A DNA stretch of 24,271 nt from a virus: the IMG/VR virus record IMGVR_UViG_3300043469_001288, positions 1 through 24,271 of that record; one strand, 5' to 3'. A program made the position numbers and the translations under genes. The notes beneath the pieces were generated by a model. It worked only from the letters and a program-made list of their open reading frames with translations, searched no databases and was not told the DNA's origin. This document shows, piece after piece, positions 6,707-15,577 of the stretch. Each line of letters begins with the position of its first letter. Positions within the stretch are counted from its first letter, which is position 1.

Positions 6707-8809
6707 ATGGCAGTAGGAGCAAGAATAACAAGTACACACCTGAGTGGTAAAACGGCAACAGTGACGTTTGTACCATATACAGGGGCAACATCGGGTACAA
6801 CTCAAAACCTTGGAACTAAGGTAATCCCTTTCAATAACATCACCACACACCCGTATGGTGTTTATAATTTATACTTTGCTGAATATGATTACACATACAC
6901 GTTAACCATACCACAACCAGATGCAAGTGTTCAATCGTTTGTTTATCAAAATAGAATGGTTGGTTCTGACAACTACGGTGCTGCGTTTTTAAATTTTGAT
7001 GTTTTAACCGCAGAAATTATTGACTTAGGTGTTGATACTAATGTATGGAATAATCAGAATATATATGTGTTAGATAATTCAGGTTATATGCACTATTTCA
7101 CAGGTGTTGACGATGGTGATGATAGATTAGTGATATTCACAAATGCCATTCACGAAGAAATTGGAAGATATAGTGGTACAACTAATGGTTATAGTGGTGA
7201 CGATTTAGATGGTAAGTGGGTTACATTTGAAGATGAAGATAATGGTGTGTTGACTTACTCAGATGGTGTGTCAGTATACACATACACTTGGAATCCAGAT
7301 ATATATAGTATCGATATTGAGTGGAATTATGATGCAACCACGTCCGATGGTACAATGATTATCGAAAAATGGGAAGTTGAACCTTTAAGTGGGTGGACAT
7401 ACAATGGACCGGGTACATCACACATAGTTAATCCAACTGACGGTACAACAACTTTATTTAAAACTTGGACAGATGGAACATACATTAGACATAAAATGAC
7501 AAATTCATCTGATTTTATTGCTGTTTTAACTGAAACTCAAGGTTCCTCAAACGTGTACACTAATTTTGAAATATATAACACAAGTGGAACCATTTTAGAG
7601 ACGGTTTCATTAACTGGTGCCACATATAGCAATTATAATGACCAATTTCACGGAACAAACAAATATACCATAATACTCTATGATAATGATAATGTAGACA
7701 CACCATATAAAATAATAAGTTATAATGGTAACACATCAAACTTAATTGAAACATCACACGCTAGAGGTACAGGATATACAGAAAACAATATAGATGGAGA
7801 TTCTGGTTTATATCCAGATAGTGATGGAAATGATGGTGGTGTTGTAATAACTTTTTATGACACTGATAATTGGAATAATTTTGGTTCAGATGTTACATAC
7901 TGTGACATTATGTATATGTTCAATAATCAAACATCATTTAGTACATATACATTCGCAAACAACGAACCAAAAACAATTAATACTTGGGGTCAATTAAGTG
8001 ACATTTATAGAGTTCCGTGTGTAAATGGTGATGGTATTGCATCTATGTTAACCATTATGTCGGGTAGTACTCGTATAGAAAGTATGAATATTAGTGTATC
8101 TGGTGTTACTAATTTGAACTGGAATTCATTGGGTAATAGAACGGCTGTACAAATTATGACAAACAGTAATAATAACGTAACTTACAAATTAATTAACGAA
8201 TTAGGTGTTGTAATTGATGAAATAAACGATTACGGTTTAATATCAGCTTATGCATCAAGTATGTATTCTTTTGGTGAAACCGCCTATCTTACAATCAGAA
8301 CGGATGGTGACCTTGGATTTTATGTATATAGTGGTAGTACTGGATTTACCTCAACAGATTATTATAATGATTTAAGTTCAACAAATCAATATTCTTCAGG
8401 TACAGATAAGTACAATGGTGCAATGGTTTTATATAACACCGACCAATTAGATTTTAGAGTGTTAACATCAACTGGAATAACTAATGAGTTTAGTTTCCCT
8501 GAGTATAATGATTTTGATATTTCAGTTGGTGAGAGCAAGTTTATGTTTGTTTATAATGAAACTAACGGTGGTGTAACTAAAATAAGATTGTATAATTTTT
8601 CTGGAACACTATTAAACAGTGAAACAACAACTTGGACTAATGGTTGGGATGATACATATGGTGTTAAAGATAGATTTGTTGTTATGAACTATAATGGGGA
8701 TGACACGGTTGAAGTTTATTTAGTTAGTGAAAATACTATTACATCAGTAACAACTCAAGATTATAGTAGTGAACAATCTACGAATGATTGGGTTTATCAA
8801 AATGACTAA
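6707..8809 (+). CDS. Putative tail fibre/adhesin (700 aa) with shared N-terminal domain and repetitive beta-rich body
   Basis: Residues 1-69 (SGKTATVTF, LGTKVIPF, YNLYFAEY) are clearly related to residues 1-65 of the 5548 product, with a few residues inserted after the TGA turn. The remaining 630 residues lack Thr-Pro linkers and are a Tyr/Asn/Asp/Thr-rich beta body. Repeated strand patterns include NFEIYNTSGTILETV, TYKLINELGVVIDEI and KIRLYNFSGTLLNSE, which look like successive blades of a beta-propeller; this fold call is inference. No catalytic motif, signal peptide or membrane span is seen. It is the last large gene of the adhesin cluster and has its own upstream TATTTATA element. Likely a receptor-binding or baseplate-decorating protein that attaches at the same site as the preceding protein, as an alternative or a companion. 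Confidence 0.75.
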   Translation: MAVGARITSTHLSGKTATVTFVPYTGATSGTTQNLGTKVIPFNNITTHPYGVYNLYFAEYDYTYTLTIPQPDASVQSFVYQNRMVGSDNYGAAFLNFDVLTAEIIDLGVDTNVWNNQNIYVLDNSGYMHYFTGVDDGDDRLVIFTNAIHEEIGRYSGTTNGYSGDDLDGKWVTFEDEDNGVLTYSDGVSVYTYTWNPDIYSIDIEWNYDATTSDGTMIIEKWEVEPLSGWTYNGPGTSHIVNPTDGTTTLFKTWTDGTYIRHKMTNSSDFIAVLTETQGSSNVYTNFEIYNTSGTILETVSLTGATYSNYNDQFHGTNKYTIILYDNDNVDTPYKIISYNGNTSNLIETSHARGTGYTENNIDGDSGLYPDSDGNDGGVVITFYDTDNWNNFGSDVTYCDIMYMFNNQTSFSTYTFANNEPKTINTWGQLSDIYRVPCVNGDGIASMLTIMSGSTRIESMNISVSGVTNLNWNSLGNRTAVQIMTNSNNNVTYKLINELGVVIDEINDYGLISAYASSMYSFGETAYLTIRTDGDLGFYVYSGSTGFTSTDYYNDLSSTNQYSSGTDKYNGAMVLYNTDQLDFRVLTSTGITNEFSFPEYNDFDISVGESKFMFVYNETNGGVTKIRLYNFSGTLLNSETTTWTNGWDDTYGVKDRFVVMNYNGDDTVEVYLVSENTITSVTTQDYSSEQSTNDWVYQND

Positions 8810-8828
8810 AAATTAAAAAAAATAGATT

Positions 8829-9071
8829 ATGAAAATATTAGATATTGATGTTAAAGTCATCAAAGACAAACAAAAAATTAAAAGTTTTCAAAAAACTTTT
8901 AACACTAATGAACCATTAACGGTTGAACACATTAAAGGTGTTATTAAAAATGAAATGGGATTTCCATTTGAAATAGTAAAAGAAGAATTTTACTGTAAGT
9001 CAAATGAATTAAAAAATGAAGATAACGCACCATTTAAATCAGGTAACGAATTTATTTTAACAATTAAGTAA
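8829..9071 (+). CDS. Small hypothetical protein (80 aa)
   Basis: Eighty residues, basic, no signal peptide or membrane segment, no recognised family. It has a plausible alpha/beta pattern: ILDIDVKVI, then helix VEHIKGVIKNEM, then strands FEIVKEEFYC and NEFILTIK. The shape recalls a ubiquitin-like small fold, but this is only a visual impression. It lies 19 nt after the 700-aa fibre gene and its stop codon overlaps the start of the next gene (TAATG), so the two are coupled and probably act together. An accessory baseplate or fibre-assembly protein is a reasonable guess from context only. Confidence 0.65.
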   Translation: MKILDIDVKVIKDKQKIKSFQKTFNTNEPLTVEHIKGVIKNEMGFPFEIVKEEFYCKSNELKNEDNAPFKSGNEFILTIK

Positions 9072-9439
9072 TGGAATTTTTTATCAGACAAGGGGCAACA
9101 GACCCAATCCTTAAAATGAGATTGATTGATGACGGTAAAAACGACAAGTCGTCCTTTAATGATCTATTGGAGAATTCTGACATAACATTTGAAATGTATG
9201 ATGTTAAAACCGGTAATCCAGTTATTTTAAACGCAAATTGTTATTTAACAACTAGAGACAAAAAATATAACCAAACAACCGATGAGTACTATATAACATA
9301 TAGATTTACAACTCAACAAACAGATATTATTGGTAAGTATGAAGCTATTATATCAGTTCAATTTTTAGATACAAACTCAAGCCCGACAAACAAATTAATT
9401 TTACCAATTAGAGAAAAACTATACATTAACATTATTTAA
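9071..9439 (+). CDS. BppU-like Ig-fold baseplate/fibre protein
   Basis: 122 aa. The arrangement FIRQGATDPILKMRLIDDG, a central SDITFEMYD strand, then YYITYRFTTQQTD, TDIIGKYEAIISVQF and a C-terminal LPIREKLYINI strand is the typical layout of the small Ig-like N-terminal domain of BppU-type phage baseplate upper proteins. In those a Thr/Asp-Gly-x-Tyr stretch precedes a long strand. Length fits one such domain alone, with no C-terminal trimerisation or receptor part. It is coupled to the 80-aa gene upstream. Its TAA and the polymerase TAA on the opposite strand share the palindrome TTAA, so the two genes converge with a 4-nt overlap and no space for a separate terminator. Inferred as a structural adaptor between baseplate and fibres. 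Confidence 0.6.
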   Translation: MEFFIRQGATDPILKMRLIDDGKNDKSSFNDLLENSDITFEMYDVKTGNPVILNANCYLTTRDKKYNQTTDEYYITYRFTTQQTDIIGKYEAIISVQFLDTNSSPTNKLILPIREKLYINII

Positions 9440-12339
9440 ATGTTTGTGGTGTGATAAGCATAATCATGCCCATTTGTTTCAATTATCTCCTCATCATCAT
9501 TATTCTTAACACTTTCTGCTTGAAATGATACAACTTTTCTATTGTGTTCAACCCAGTTTTGGTCCACTAGTTGTAAGCTGTCCTCAACATACATAAAGAA
9601 AGGGTCTCTATTTATTTTATTCCAAAATAAAACTTCGCTATCTGATAGTGTCATTACTTCATCGTAACTATCTTGTCCGCCAGTTTTTAATGGAAATCCA
9701 GATGTTAATTCACATTGTAGTTTTGTAAAATATTGGCGATCCTTAGGGTCTTCAATTAAAATCGAGTCACGAATCTCAGGTTTAAACACCACTAACAATG
9801 GTTCAATCCTTTTGTTAAAGTTATTAATGTATCTAGCAACATTATAATCACCAGTCATATTAGGATTATCCATTAAATCTTTTTCACTAATTCTATAGCA
9901 ATTAATTTGAATGTAATCAGTTGGCATCGGTTTACCAAAAGCAAATTCATAATCCTCTTGTTGTTTTTTTGTTGCTTTTGTTATTTTTTGAACATCACCA
10001 TCTGATTTTTTTACACCATTGTTTATGTAAAATATTGTTTCACCCAAACCAGCAGGATAATTTTCTTTTAAAATTAATTCCATATGCGCTTGTCTAGCCA
10101 TGGAACCACCAGATTTTGTTATCTTTTTAATATGTTTTCTATAATCCTCAACACTTTGTTTTACACGAGATTTATTTGCAATCTTAGCTAAAGGTATTTT
10201 ATTATCAAACAACAATTCAAGTGTTTCATAATAATATTCTAAAAAACTATGTCCATCACCATTTAGTAAGTAAACCAAACCAGTATCTAAAAATTCAACA
10301 ACATATGTTTGTAATTTTTTTGATTTAATGGTATTCCCAGTAAGTTTTATTTTTTCTTTACCTTTCTTGATAAGTTTAATGATATAATTCTTTCTAGAAA
10401 TATTAATACATGCAGGTGCGATATAATCAATATCTAAACTCATTTCACCTCTCATAAAAATATCATTGAACTCAGCAGTATCCGCTTCAATTCCTTTGTA
10501 TTCATTATCTAAATCAACCATCTCATTTAGACCGCGTCCAATATATGTATGTTCATCAATATCTACAGGTGTCTCAAAGTTAACACCATCGGTATCCATT
10601 ACTAGTGGTTTGTATCCTTTCTTTTCAAAAAACATAATCATCATACGAAGGCATTGACGCCCAGTACAAGTAATTGTTTCACCCATATTCATATCACCCC
10701 AGGGGAAAACTTGGGGCGCAGATAATGAACCAAAATATGCATTAATAAAAATTTTAATCGGCAATTGTTTACGATCATACATTTCCGATTCGATTGGATT
10801 TGTATTTTTTAATTCGCCTGCTAATCTTTTATATTTTATACGAATATTTCTAAAATATTTTAACATTGATTTTTGTACCCCCATAACATCACATTCGGGG
10901 AATACATCATAAACCAATTGAATTGATGGATATAGGGATGCGTAGTCAAATTTAACAATATTCTTAGAGTAACCAACGTTTAACAATCGAGACAATCCAC
11001 CAGTAATAGCTCTTTTACTATCGCGCGCGGGGATTGATAAATTGTTTTCATATGACCAAGCCAACATTATAATTTTCCATAATGTTGCAGTACCCATTGT
11101 AGATATTCTTTCATATGTTGTAGGAACAACCTTGGAAAGTAAAAAAGATGCTTGGCTAAATGAGTCATCAACAACCATAGTTTCATACAAGTCATCGTCA
11201 AGATATTGTTCAACCACTCTTCGACCAGTCCATATTTCAAATTTACCTGGATATTTTTCTAAAAGACCATCCGTACCTTTGTCACCAATTTTTTTAAATC
11301 CGCCGGTTTTTGGGTTAACATAATACGATTCGTTTTCTAAATAAATTTTAGAAATAAATGCACCGTCAACATAAACACGATTTTCTTTTTCTTTCTCCAA
11401 ATACGTGGTGATATATTTCAAACTCCAAGATTTGATTTCCGAATTTATAGCTTGTGCCCTTCTGACTCCGTGAGCGATATCAATAACACTAAAACCCCAT
11501 AACATAAATTGGTTATAAGGTTCAATCTCATTAGCCAACTTCAACATCCCCTCTTTGATTTTTATTCCTTGCTTTTTATTGAAAATTTTTGTGTGCTCTT
11601 CAATATTAATTCCTAATATTTCCGCACGTTTTAATATAAATGGAAAGTCAAAAGATGCTGAGTTATAACCTCCAATAATTGTCGGTTTAATTTCGCCAAT
11701 TATTCTGAAAAAATCCTCAATAGATTTCTTTTCACCGTCATCACCAAACGCATCTAATGTTTTAGTGTATCCTCGATTATCTTTAATTCCAATAAGAATT
11801 ATTTTACATTTTTCAGGTTCTAAACCTGTTGTCTCAATGTCAAATACAAGTCGATGAACATCATTATAATCTTCAATACCCTTGAACAATCTTTTCTTTT
11901 TTTGAATTAAGAATTGTTCAACTGGTGTTAATATTGTAAAAGATGATTTGTATTGTTCATCCCAAGGATTAATTCCACCTTCACGAAAAAACGCCATTAA
12001 GTTGGTATACGTTTTTAAACTTTTAACCAAATAGTTCAAACCATCTTCTAACCTTTCGTTACCATGTGAATCTAATTTTTCAATTATAATCCCATGCTGA
12101 CGCATTTTTGCTTTTTGTAATGATTTATTACCTTGATAAAAGTTGAAACCACTTAAATCACCCACCCAAAGAAATGGTGTGAGTGTGTCTGAAAGAATCA
12201 TTTTACCCTTTTCAGGGTGCTGAATGATTTTAAAAATTGTGTTTGTTTTGTAATCGTATTCTAACCCAACAATATATTCTTCTGGGTCCGAACCGTTTAA
12301 GAAACTTTCGATTACTTCTTGTGATATTACCTCTGGCAT
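9436..12339 (-). CDS. gp43: Family B replicative DNA polymerase (T4 gp43-like)
   Basis: 967 aa, somewhat longer than the roughly 900 of T4 gp43. The N-terminal half carries a 3'-5' exonuclease: Exo I FDIETTG (Asp167, Glu169), Exo II GYNSASFDFP (Asn226, Asp231) and Exo III YLDDD (Tyr379, Asp383). The polymerase half has motif A DYASLYPS (465-472), motif B KIFINAYFGS (Lys529, Asn533, Gly537) and motif C MDTDG (Asp582, Asp584), followed by the SRKNY element at 648-651. All metal-binding and nucleotide-binding residues are present, so it should be an active, proofreading enzyme. Two small departures are Gly for the common Ser after DTD in motif C, and Phe in place of Tyr in motif B. I see no obvious clamp-binding peptide at the C-terminus. 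The gene runs against the flanking tail genes and has no TATTTATA element in front, consistent with early or middle expression. Confidence 0.95.
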   Translation of the reverse strand: MPEVISQEVIESFLNGSDPEEYIVGLEYDYKTNTIFKIIQHPEKGKMILSDTLTPFLWVGDLSGFNFYQGNKSLQKAKMRQHGIIIEKLDSHGNERLEDGLNYLVKSLKTYTNLMAFFREGGINPWDEQYKSSFTILTPVEQFLIQKKKRLFKGIEDYNDVHRLVFDIETTGLEPEKCKIILIGIKDNRGYTKTLDAFGDDGEKKSIEDFFRIIGEIKPTIIGGYNSASFDFPFILKRAEILGINIEEHTKIFNKKQGIKIKEGMLKLANEIEPYNQFMLWGFSVIDIAHGVRRAQAINSEIKSWSLKYITTYLEKEKENRVYVDGAFISKIYLENESYYVNPKTGGFKKIGDKGTDGLLEKYPGKFEIWTGRRVVEQYLDDDLYETMVVDDSFSQASFLLSKVVPTTYERISTMGTATLWKIIMLAWSYENNLSIPARDSKRAITGGLSRLLNVGYSKNIVKFDYASLYPSIQLVYDVFPECDVMGVQKSMLKYFRNIRIKYKRLAGELKNTNPIESEMYDRKQLPIKIFINAYFGSLSAPQVFPWGDMNMGETITCTGRQCLRMMIMFFEKKGYKPLVMDTDGVNFETPVDIDEHTYIGRGLNEMVDLDNEYKGIEADTAEFNDIFMRGEMSLDIDYIAPACINISRKNYIIKLIKKGKEKIKLTGNTIKSKKLQTYVVEFLDTGLVYLLNGDGHSFLEYYYETLELLFDNKIPLAKIANKSRVKQSVEDYRKHIKKITKSGGSMARQAHMELILKENYPAGLGETIFYINNGVKKSDGDVQKITKATKKQQEDYEFAFGKPMPTDYIQINCYRISEKDLMDNPNMTGDYNVARYINNFNKRIEPLLVVFKPEIRDSILIEDPKDRQYFTKLQCELTSGFPLKTGGQDSYDEVMTLSDSEVLFWNKINRDPFFMYVEDSLQLVDQNWVEHNRKVVSFQAESVKNNDDEEIIETNGHDYAYHTTNI

Positions 12340-12368
12340 TTTTATATATTAAAAGTGACACATTATAC

Positions 12369-12386
12369 TCATATCGAATGATATGA
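12369..12386. repeat. Short inverted repeat upstream of the polymerase gene
   Basis: TCATATC and GATATGA form a perfect 7-bp inverted repeat with a 4-nt spacer in the 93-nt gap between the polymerase and structural genes. It lacks a T-tract, so an operator for the polymerase promoter is more likely than a terminator. A TATATTTG box on the minus strand at 12401-12408 resembles the Bacteroidota -7 element TAnnTTTG, but no clear -33 partner is seen. Confidence 0.3.
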
Positions 12387-12432
12387 TTTGTCTTGAACTT
12401 CAAATATACATAATTGTTCCTTAAATAAAAAA

Positions 12433-13548
12433 TTAGATTACGTTAATAGGTGCCGGCATTGCCCTATATTTTAATGCTTTGTTAAGATTTTCTGCCTCGT
12501 TACCCTTTCTTTCCATCATTTTGTCTGGGCGCAATCTTTCCAATCTTTGCATTAATTCCTCGTTTAATTTTAATTTTTCGTCCTTTCCTTCTGTTAAAAG
12601 TGATTGATAATCAAGTGTTACTTCGCTATCTGGCACCTTTAATGCACCAGAAAATTTACCATAAATTCTACCCAACGCTTCTTTAGAATAAGCGGTCGTA
12701 TACTTTCTAACCCAGTTTTGTGCGGGTTTATTTAGTTCATCCCAAGCTAATTGTTCAACCATAACATCTGAAGGTAATTTTACAATACTTTTGTTGTCAT
12801 CTATACAAGTATCTGGGTCGTTAAGATCATAGTACCAATACCAAACCTTATAATTCGTGGATGCTAATTTATTGAAATCGAATCTACCGCCTGGAACATT
12901 GTAAAGGTGAATGAATTTTTTACCTTCAGGACCTGCTGTAATTCTATATGTTAAATCACCGCCAATTAAACGGTTTTTAATATTTCTGTCTTGCATTCTA
13001 AGTAACAAGTCATATGCTGGTAGCATAAAATAAGAGCCCTGAGCACCTACCTGAGCAAATCCACCAATACCACCAAAACCAACGCCACCTAGTCCACCAA
13101 AACCACCTAAAAACGGATCAACAATTGAATCACTCAATTCTGGTCTGGTAAACCATAATAACTCATTTATTTCTCTACCAGCGGGGATTTCGTAAACCTG
13201 AACGTTTTCTTGAATATCAAAATAGTCCTTTTTAAGTATGTCTTTACCACCGGCCTGTAAACCAACGATTTTAGAATAAGCATGAGAATATTGTGTTTCA
13301 AAATTCATATCCCTAGTAGTAAACGCCCTTGTAAGTGACTGTGTATCAACGTCTAAACCAACCAATGATGACCATTGAGATTCAATTAACCAGTCGTGGA
13401 CTAGTTGCTCATAGTCGTTAATTGATAATTCTAGGAACGTATCCATTTGTTCTTCCGTTAACTCAATACCTCTAACAGGCATACCTAAAAGGTGCAAAAT
13501 CTGAGTATAAAGTTTTTCTTTTTCGGGGGCGCTAATAACTGTGCTCAT
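12433..13548 (-). CDS. Probable virion structural protein (neck-like)
   Basis: 371 aa. The N-terminus (YTQILHLLGMPVRGIELTEE, followed by a helix and DYEQLVHDWLIESQW) is the pattern I know from T4-like phage proteins annotated as neck or virion structural protein: a short helical module around LGxPVxxIELT. The assignment is from memory and the exact role is unsure. Residues 148-171 are an unusual Gly-rich insertion built from GGFGG and GGIGG units, probably a flexible loop. The C-terminal third (EKLKLNEELMQRLERLRPDKMM) is helical and charged. No membrane span or signal peptide. A TATTTATA element reads toward the gene 14 nt before its start, like the other structural genes and unlike the polymerase it precedes. 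So it is likely expressed late while the polymerase has separate control. It may be the gp13/gp14 counterpart. Confidence 0.6.
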   Translation of the reverse strand: MSTVISAPEKEKLYTQILHLLGMPVRGIELTEEQMDTFLELSINDYEQLVHDWLIESQWSSLVGLDVDTQSLTRAFTTRDMNFETQYSHAYSKIVGLQAGGKDILKKDYFDIQENVQVYEIPAGREINELLWFTRPELSDSIVDPFLGGFGGLGGVGFGGIGGFAQVGAQGSYFMLPAYDLLLRMQDRNIKNRLIGGDLTYRITAGPEGKKFIHLYNVPGGRFDFNKLASTNYKVWYWYYDLNDPDTCIDDNKSIVKLPSDVMVEQLAWDELNKPAQNWVRKYTTAYSKEALGRIYGKFSGALKVPDSEVTLDYQSLLTEGKDEKLKLNEELMQRLERLRPDKMMERKGNEAENLNKALKYRAMPAPINVI

Positions 13549-13562
13549 ACTTGTTTTATTTC

Positions 13563-13570
13563 TATAAATA
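13563..13570 (-). promoter_or_regulatory. TATTTATA element (minus strand) before neck-like gene
   Basis: The plus strand reads TATAAATA. On the minus strand it is TATTTATAGAAATAAAAC, ending 14 nt before the ATG at 13548. Read on the plus strand the octamer equals the T4 late-promoter box, which could instead serve the small gene at 13599. The orientation of the other copies favours the minus-strand gene. Confidence 0.45.
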
Positions 13571-13598
13571 CCTTATTATTGGATAAATAAGTAAAAAT

Positions 13599-13811
13599 AT
13601 GAGCATATCAGAATATCTTTTTAACGCATTTAGTTATTGTGGGCAGAAAAACATCGATTTCCGATTAATCAATTCGGATTTAAAAGAAAACAAATACCAT
13701 TTCGATGCTGAAAATAATTTAGTGACCGTAACCATAGGGGATTACGATGATAAAGAATTTGTTAAAGTTTTAGAAGAAAACATGGAACAATTAAAACAGT
13801 CCTTTAAGTAG
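13599..13811 (+). CDS. Small acidic hypothetical protein (70 aa)
   Basis: Seventy codons, with amino-acid use like that of neighbouring genes and no rare-codon runs. The product is acidic and soluble: a helix (SEYLFNAFSYCGQ), strands (KYHFDAENNLVTVTIGDYD), then a helix (EFVKVLEENMEQLKQSF). No family recognised. It starts 50 nt from the divergent neck-like gene and its last 21 nt overlap the end of the convergent helicase gene. An isolated plus-strand gene inside a minus-strand block suggests later insertion or an independent regulatory function. Its size and charge would suit a small inhibitor or host-takeover protein, but that is speculation. It could also be a chance ORF, although the folded-looking pattern argues against this. 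Confidence 0.55.
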   Translation: MSISEYLFNAFSYCGQKNIDFRLINSDLKENKYHFDAENNLVTVTIGDYDDKEFVKVLEENMEQLKQSFK

Positions 13812-15533
13812 TTCAGAAGCGAAGGTATCACTGTATTCACCATCACCCATAACCTGATCAATAACATTTTTCTTTTTTTGTAAGATGTTATAGATGTTCA
13901 TTTCAATTGTATTCTCAAAAACTGGGTAATAAACCAACACCGAGTTTTTTTGACCATAACGGTATGCTCTATCCTCGGCTTGTGAATGGTGAGCTGGCAC
14001 AAATGATAAGTCATTCATAATAACCCCTTCTGCGGCAGTAAGAGTAATACCAACACCACCAGCAATAATGTTAGAAATAAATATTTTTACCTTATCTTCA
14101 TTTTGAAATCTATCAACACTATCCTGTCTTTTTTCTTTTGACATTCTACCATCCAATATCACAGCATTTTTGCGGTATTTTTCATATAAAGTATCTAGTG
14201 TTGCGGTAAAATTTGTAAAAACAATAACTTTTTTACCTTGTTCAATAAATTTATCAATTAACTCACAAGTATACGGAATCTTCTCGATTGAAATCAATTG
14301 TCTAATTTTCATTAAACGATTAATAGTTACAGAAACACTTTCATTCTTTTTACTTTCTTTTGAAATTCTCATAAACTCCTCAAGTTCGTCATCATAAAAT
14401 GTGTTTTTTAGTTCGACAAAAATTGGTGTAATTATTTTTTCTGGTAAATCTAATATATCGGTTTTCATTCTACGCAGTATTAGATTTTTAGTTCTATCGC
14501 GCAATTCGTCCAAGTTACTAGCACCACTAGTGTTCCATATTTTTTTCATTCCAACATTAAATTGAAATCCTTTACAATAACGTCTAACATAACTTTGCCA
14601 GTTTAATGTTAAAGGTGAATTTGCGATTTTCAATAAGTTGAAATAGTTAATAGGTCTAGAAGTCATTGGTGTTCCAGTCAATAACCAAACCTTAGGTATC
14701 TTATCTAGAATATCATTAAGTAATTTAGTTCTTTGCGCCGTTGAGTTTGAAATGTAATGCGCCTCATCAACAATTGCCAACTCAAACTTCTCATTCATTA
14801 TTAATTTATACGCCTCACTATCTTCTGTGTTATCCGTCGTGTGGAAATTTTTAAGAATATCATAGTTGATTATATAGTAATCAAATGTGGACCCCCATTT
14901 CTTTCCTTCAATCAATAAAATTCTACGGTCGGTATAATTTTTAATTTCTCTTTCCCAGTTAATTTTAAGAGATGCTGGACAAACAATTAATATTTTTTTA
15001 ACCCCGCTTTCAATTGATGCAATTACGGCAGATGTTGTTTTACCTAGACCCATATCATCAGCCAAGATAAAGCGGTCGTTAACTAATAGTTTTTCAATCG
15101 CTTCTTTTTGATGATTCATCGGAGGTCTAACAGAATATTTTTCATAATCAATTACTCTGTTTAACTTTTTTTCTTCAGCCATTATTACCACCTTAGGTAC
15201 CCATAACGCTTGTAGTTTCTCGGCGTCTAAAACTTTACCCCATATGTGGTACGCCTTATCTGATTCACACAATAACTTTTCAATCCAAATTTTTTCTGGG
15301 GGCTTAACCAATAGTTTATCTTCCATTAGTTTCTCACCAAAAGTTTGAACAATATTCACATATTTTCTAGCCACTTTAGGAACCACATTTTGATATTTTA
15401 TAATATAATCAGCTTGTGTTCTTGTTAATTTATAGTTCTTGGTGTCAAGTAACTTTTTCTTCCAATCAAGGATTTGGTTATTTGACCCTTCATATATTGC
15501 TAGTATTTCTCGAGCTTCAATTTCTGGTAACAT
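13791..15533 (-). CDS. SNF2/DEAH-type DNA helicase or translocase (UvsW/SMARCAL1-like role)
   Basis: 580 aa with a complete superfamily 2, SNF2-type motor: Walker A DDMGLGKTT (159-167), Ia CPASLKINW, II DEAH (256-259), III LTGTPM (285-290), then lobe 2 with VIVFTNF (436-442), V AGGVGITLTAAEG (491-503) and VI QAEDRAYRYGQ (518-528). The motif VI form with HSQAEDRAYRYGQ is typical of SNF2 proteins and of the fork-remodelling SMARCAL1 group rather than classical unwinding helicases. The N-terminal 130 residues are helical and unassigned and may bind DNA. Likely tasks are branch migration, replication-fork reversal or annealing, as UvsW does in T4. It lies next to the polymerase block, with convergent overlap of the small 70-aa gene. 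No exact TATTTATA octamer precedes it (only TATTTCTATA on the minus strand), consistent with non-late expression. Confidence 0.9.
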   Translation of the reverse strand: MLPEIEAREILAIYEGSNNQILDWKKKLLDTKNYKLTRTQADYIIKYQNVVPKVARKYVNIVQTFGEKLMEDKLLVKPPEKIWIEKLLCESDKAYHIWGKVLDAEKLQALWVPKVVIMAEEKKLNRVIDYEKYSVRPPMNHQKEAIEKLLVNDRFILADDMGLGKTTSAVIASIESGVKKILIVCPASLKINWEREIKNYTDRRILLIEGKKWGSTFDYYIINYDILKNFHTTDNTEDSEAYKLIMNEKFELAIVDEAHYISNSTAQRTKLLNDILDKIPKVWLLTGTPMTSRPINYFNLLKIANSPLTLNWQSYVRRYCKGFQFNVGMKKIWNTSGASNLDELRDRTKNLILRRMKTDILDLPEKIITPIFVELKNTFYDDELEEFMRISKESKKNESVSVTINRLMKIRQLISIEKIPYTCELIDKFIEQGKKVIVFTNFTATLDTLYEKYRKNAVILDGRMSKEKRQDSVDRFQNEDKVKIFISNIIAGGVGITLTAAEGVIMNDLSFVPAHHSQAEDRAYRYGQKNSVLVYYPVFENTIEMNIYNILQKKKNVIDQVMGDGEYSDTFASELLKGLF

Positions 15534-15577
15534 AATCTTTATATAGAAATATACGGAAAAACAAATACATTATAAAC

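Noticed and set aside
6401-6850. Minus-strand Cys/Tyr-rich ORF of 149 aa
   Set aside because: Antisense to the end of one fibre gene and the start of the next, across their intergenic gap; composition unlike the phage's proteins; shadow.
3134-8809. Diversity-generating retroelement acting on the adhesins
   Set aside because: No reverse transcriptase and no template/variable repeat pair with adenine-biased differences were seen in the window.
13563-13570. T4-type late promoter TATAAATA for the plus-strand small gene
   Set aside because: The octamer matches T4, but the other copies in this window are placed so that TATTTATA reads on the coding strand; assigned to the minus-strand gene instead, with the alternative noted.
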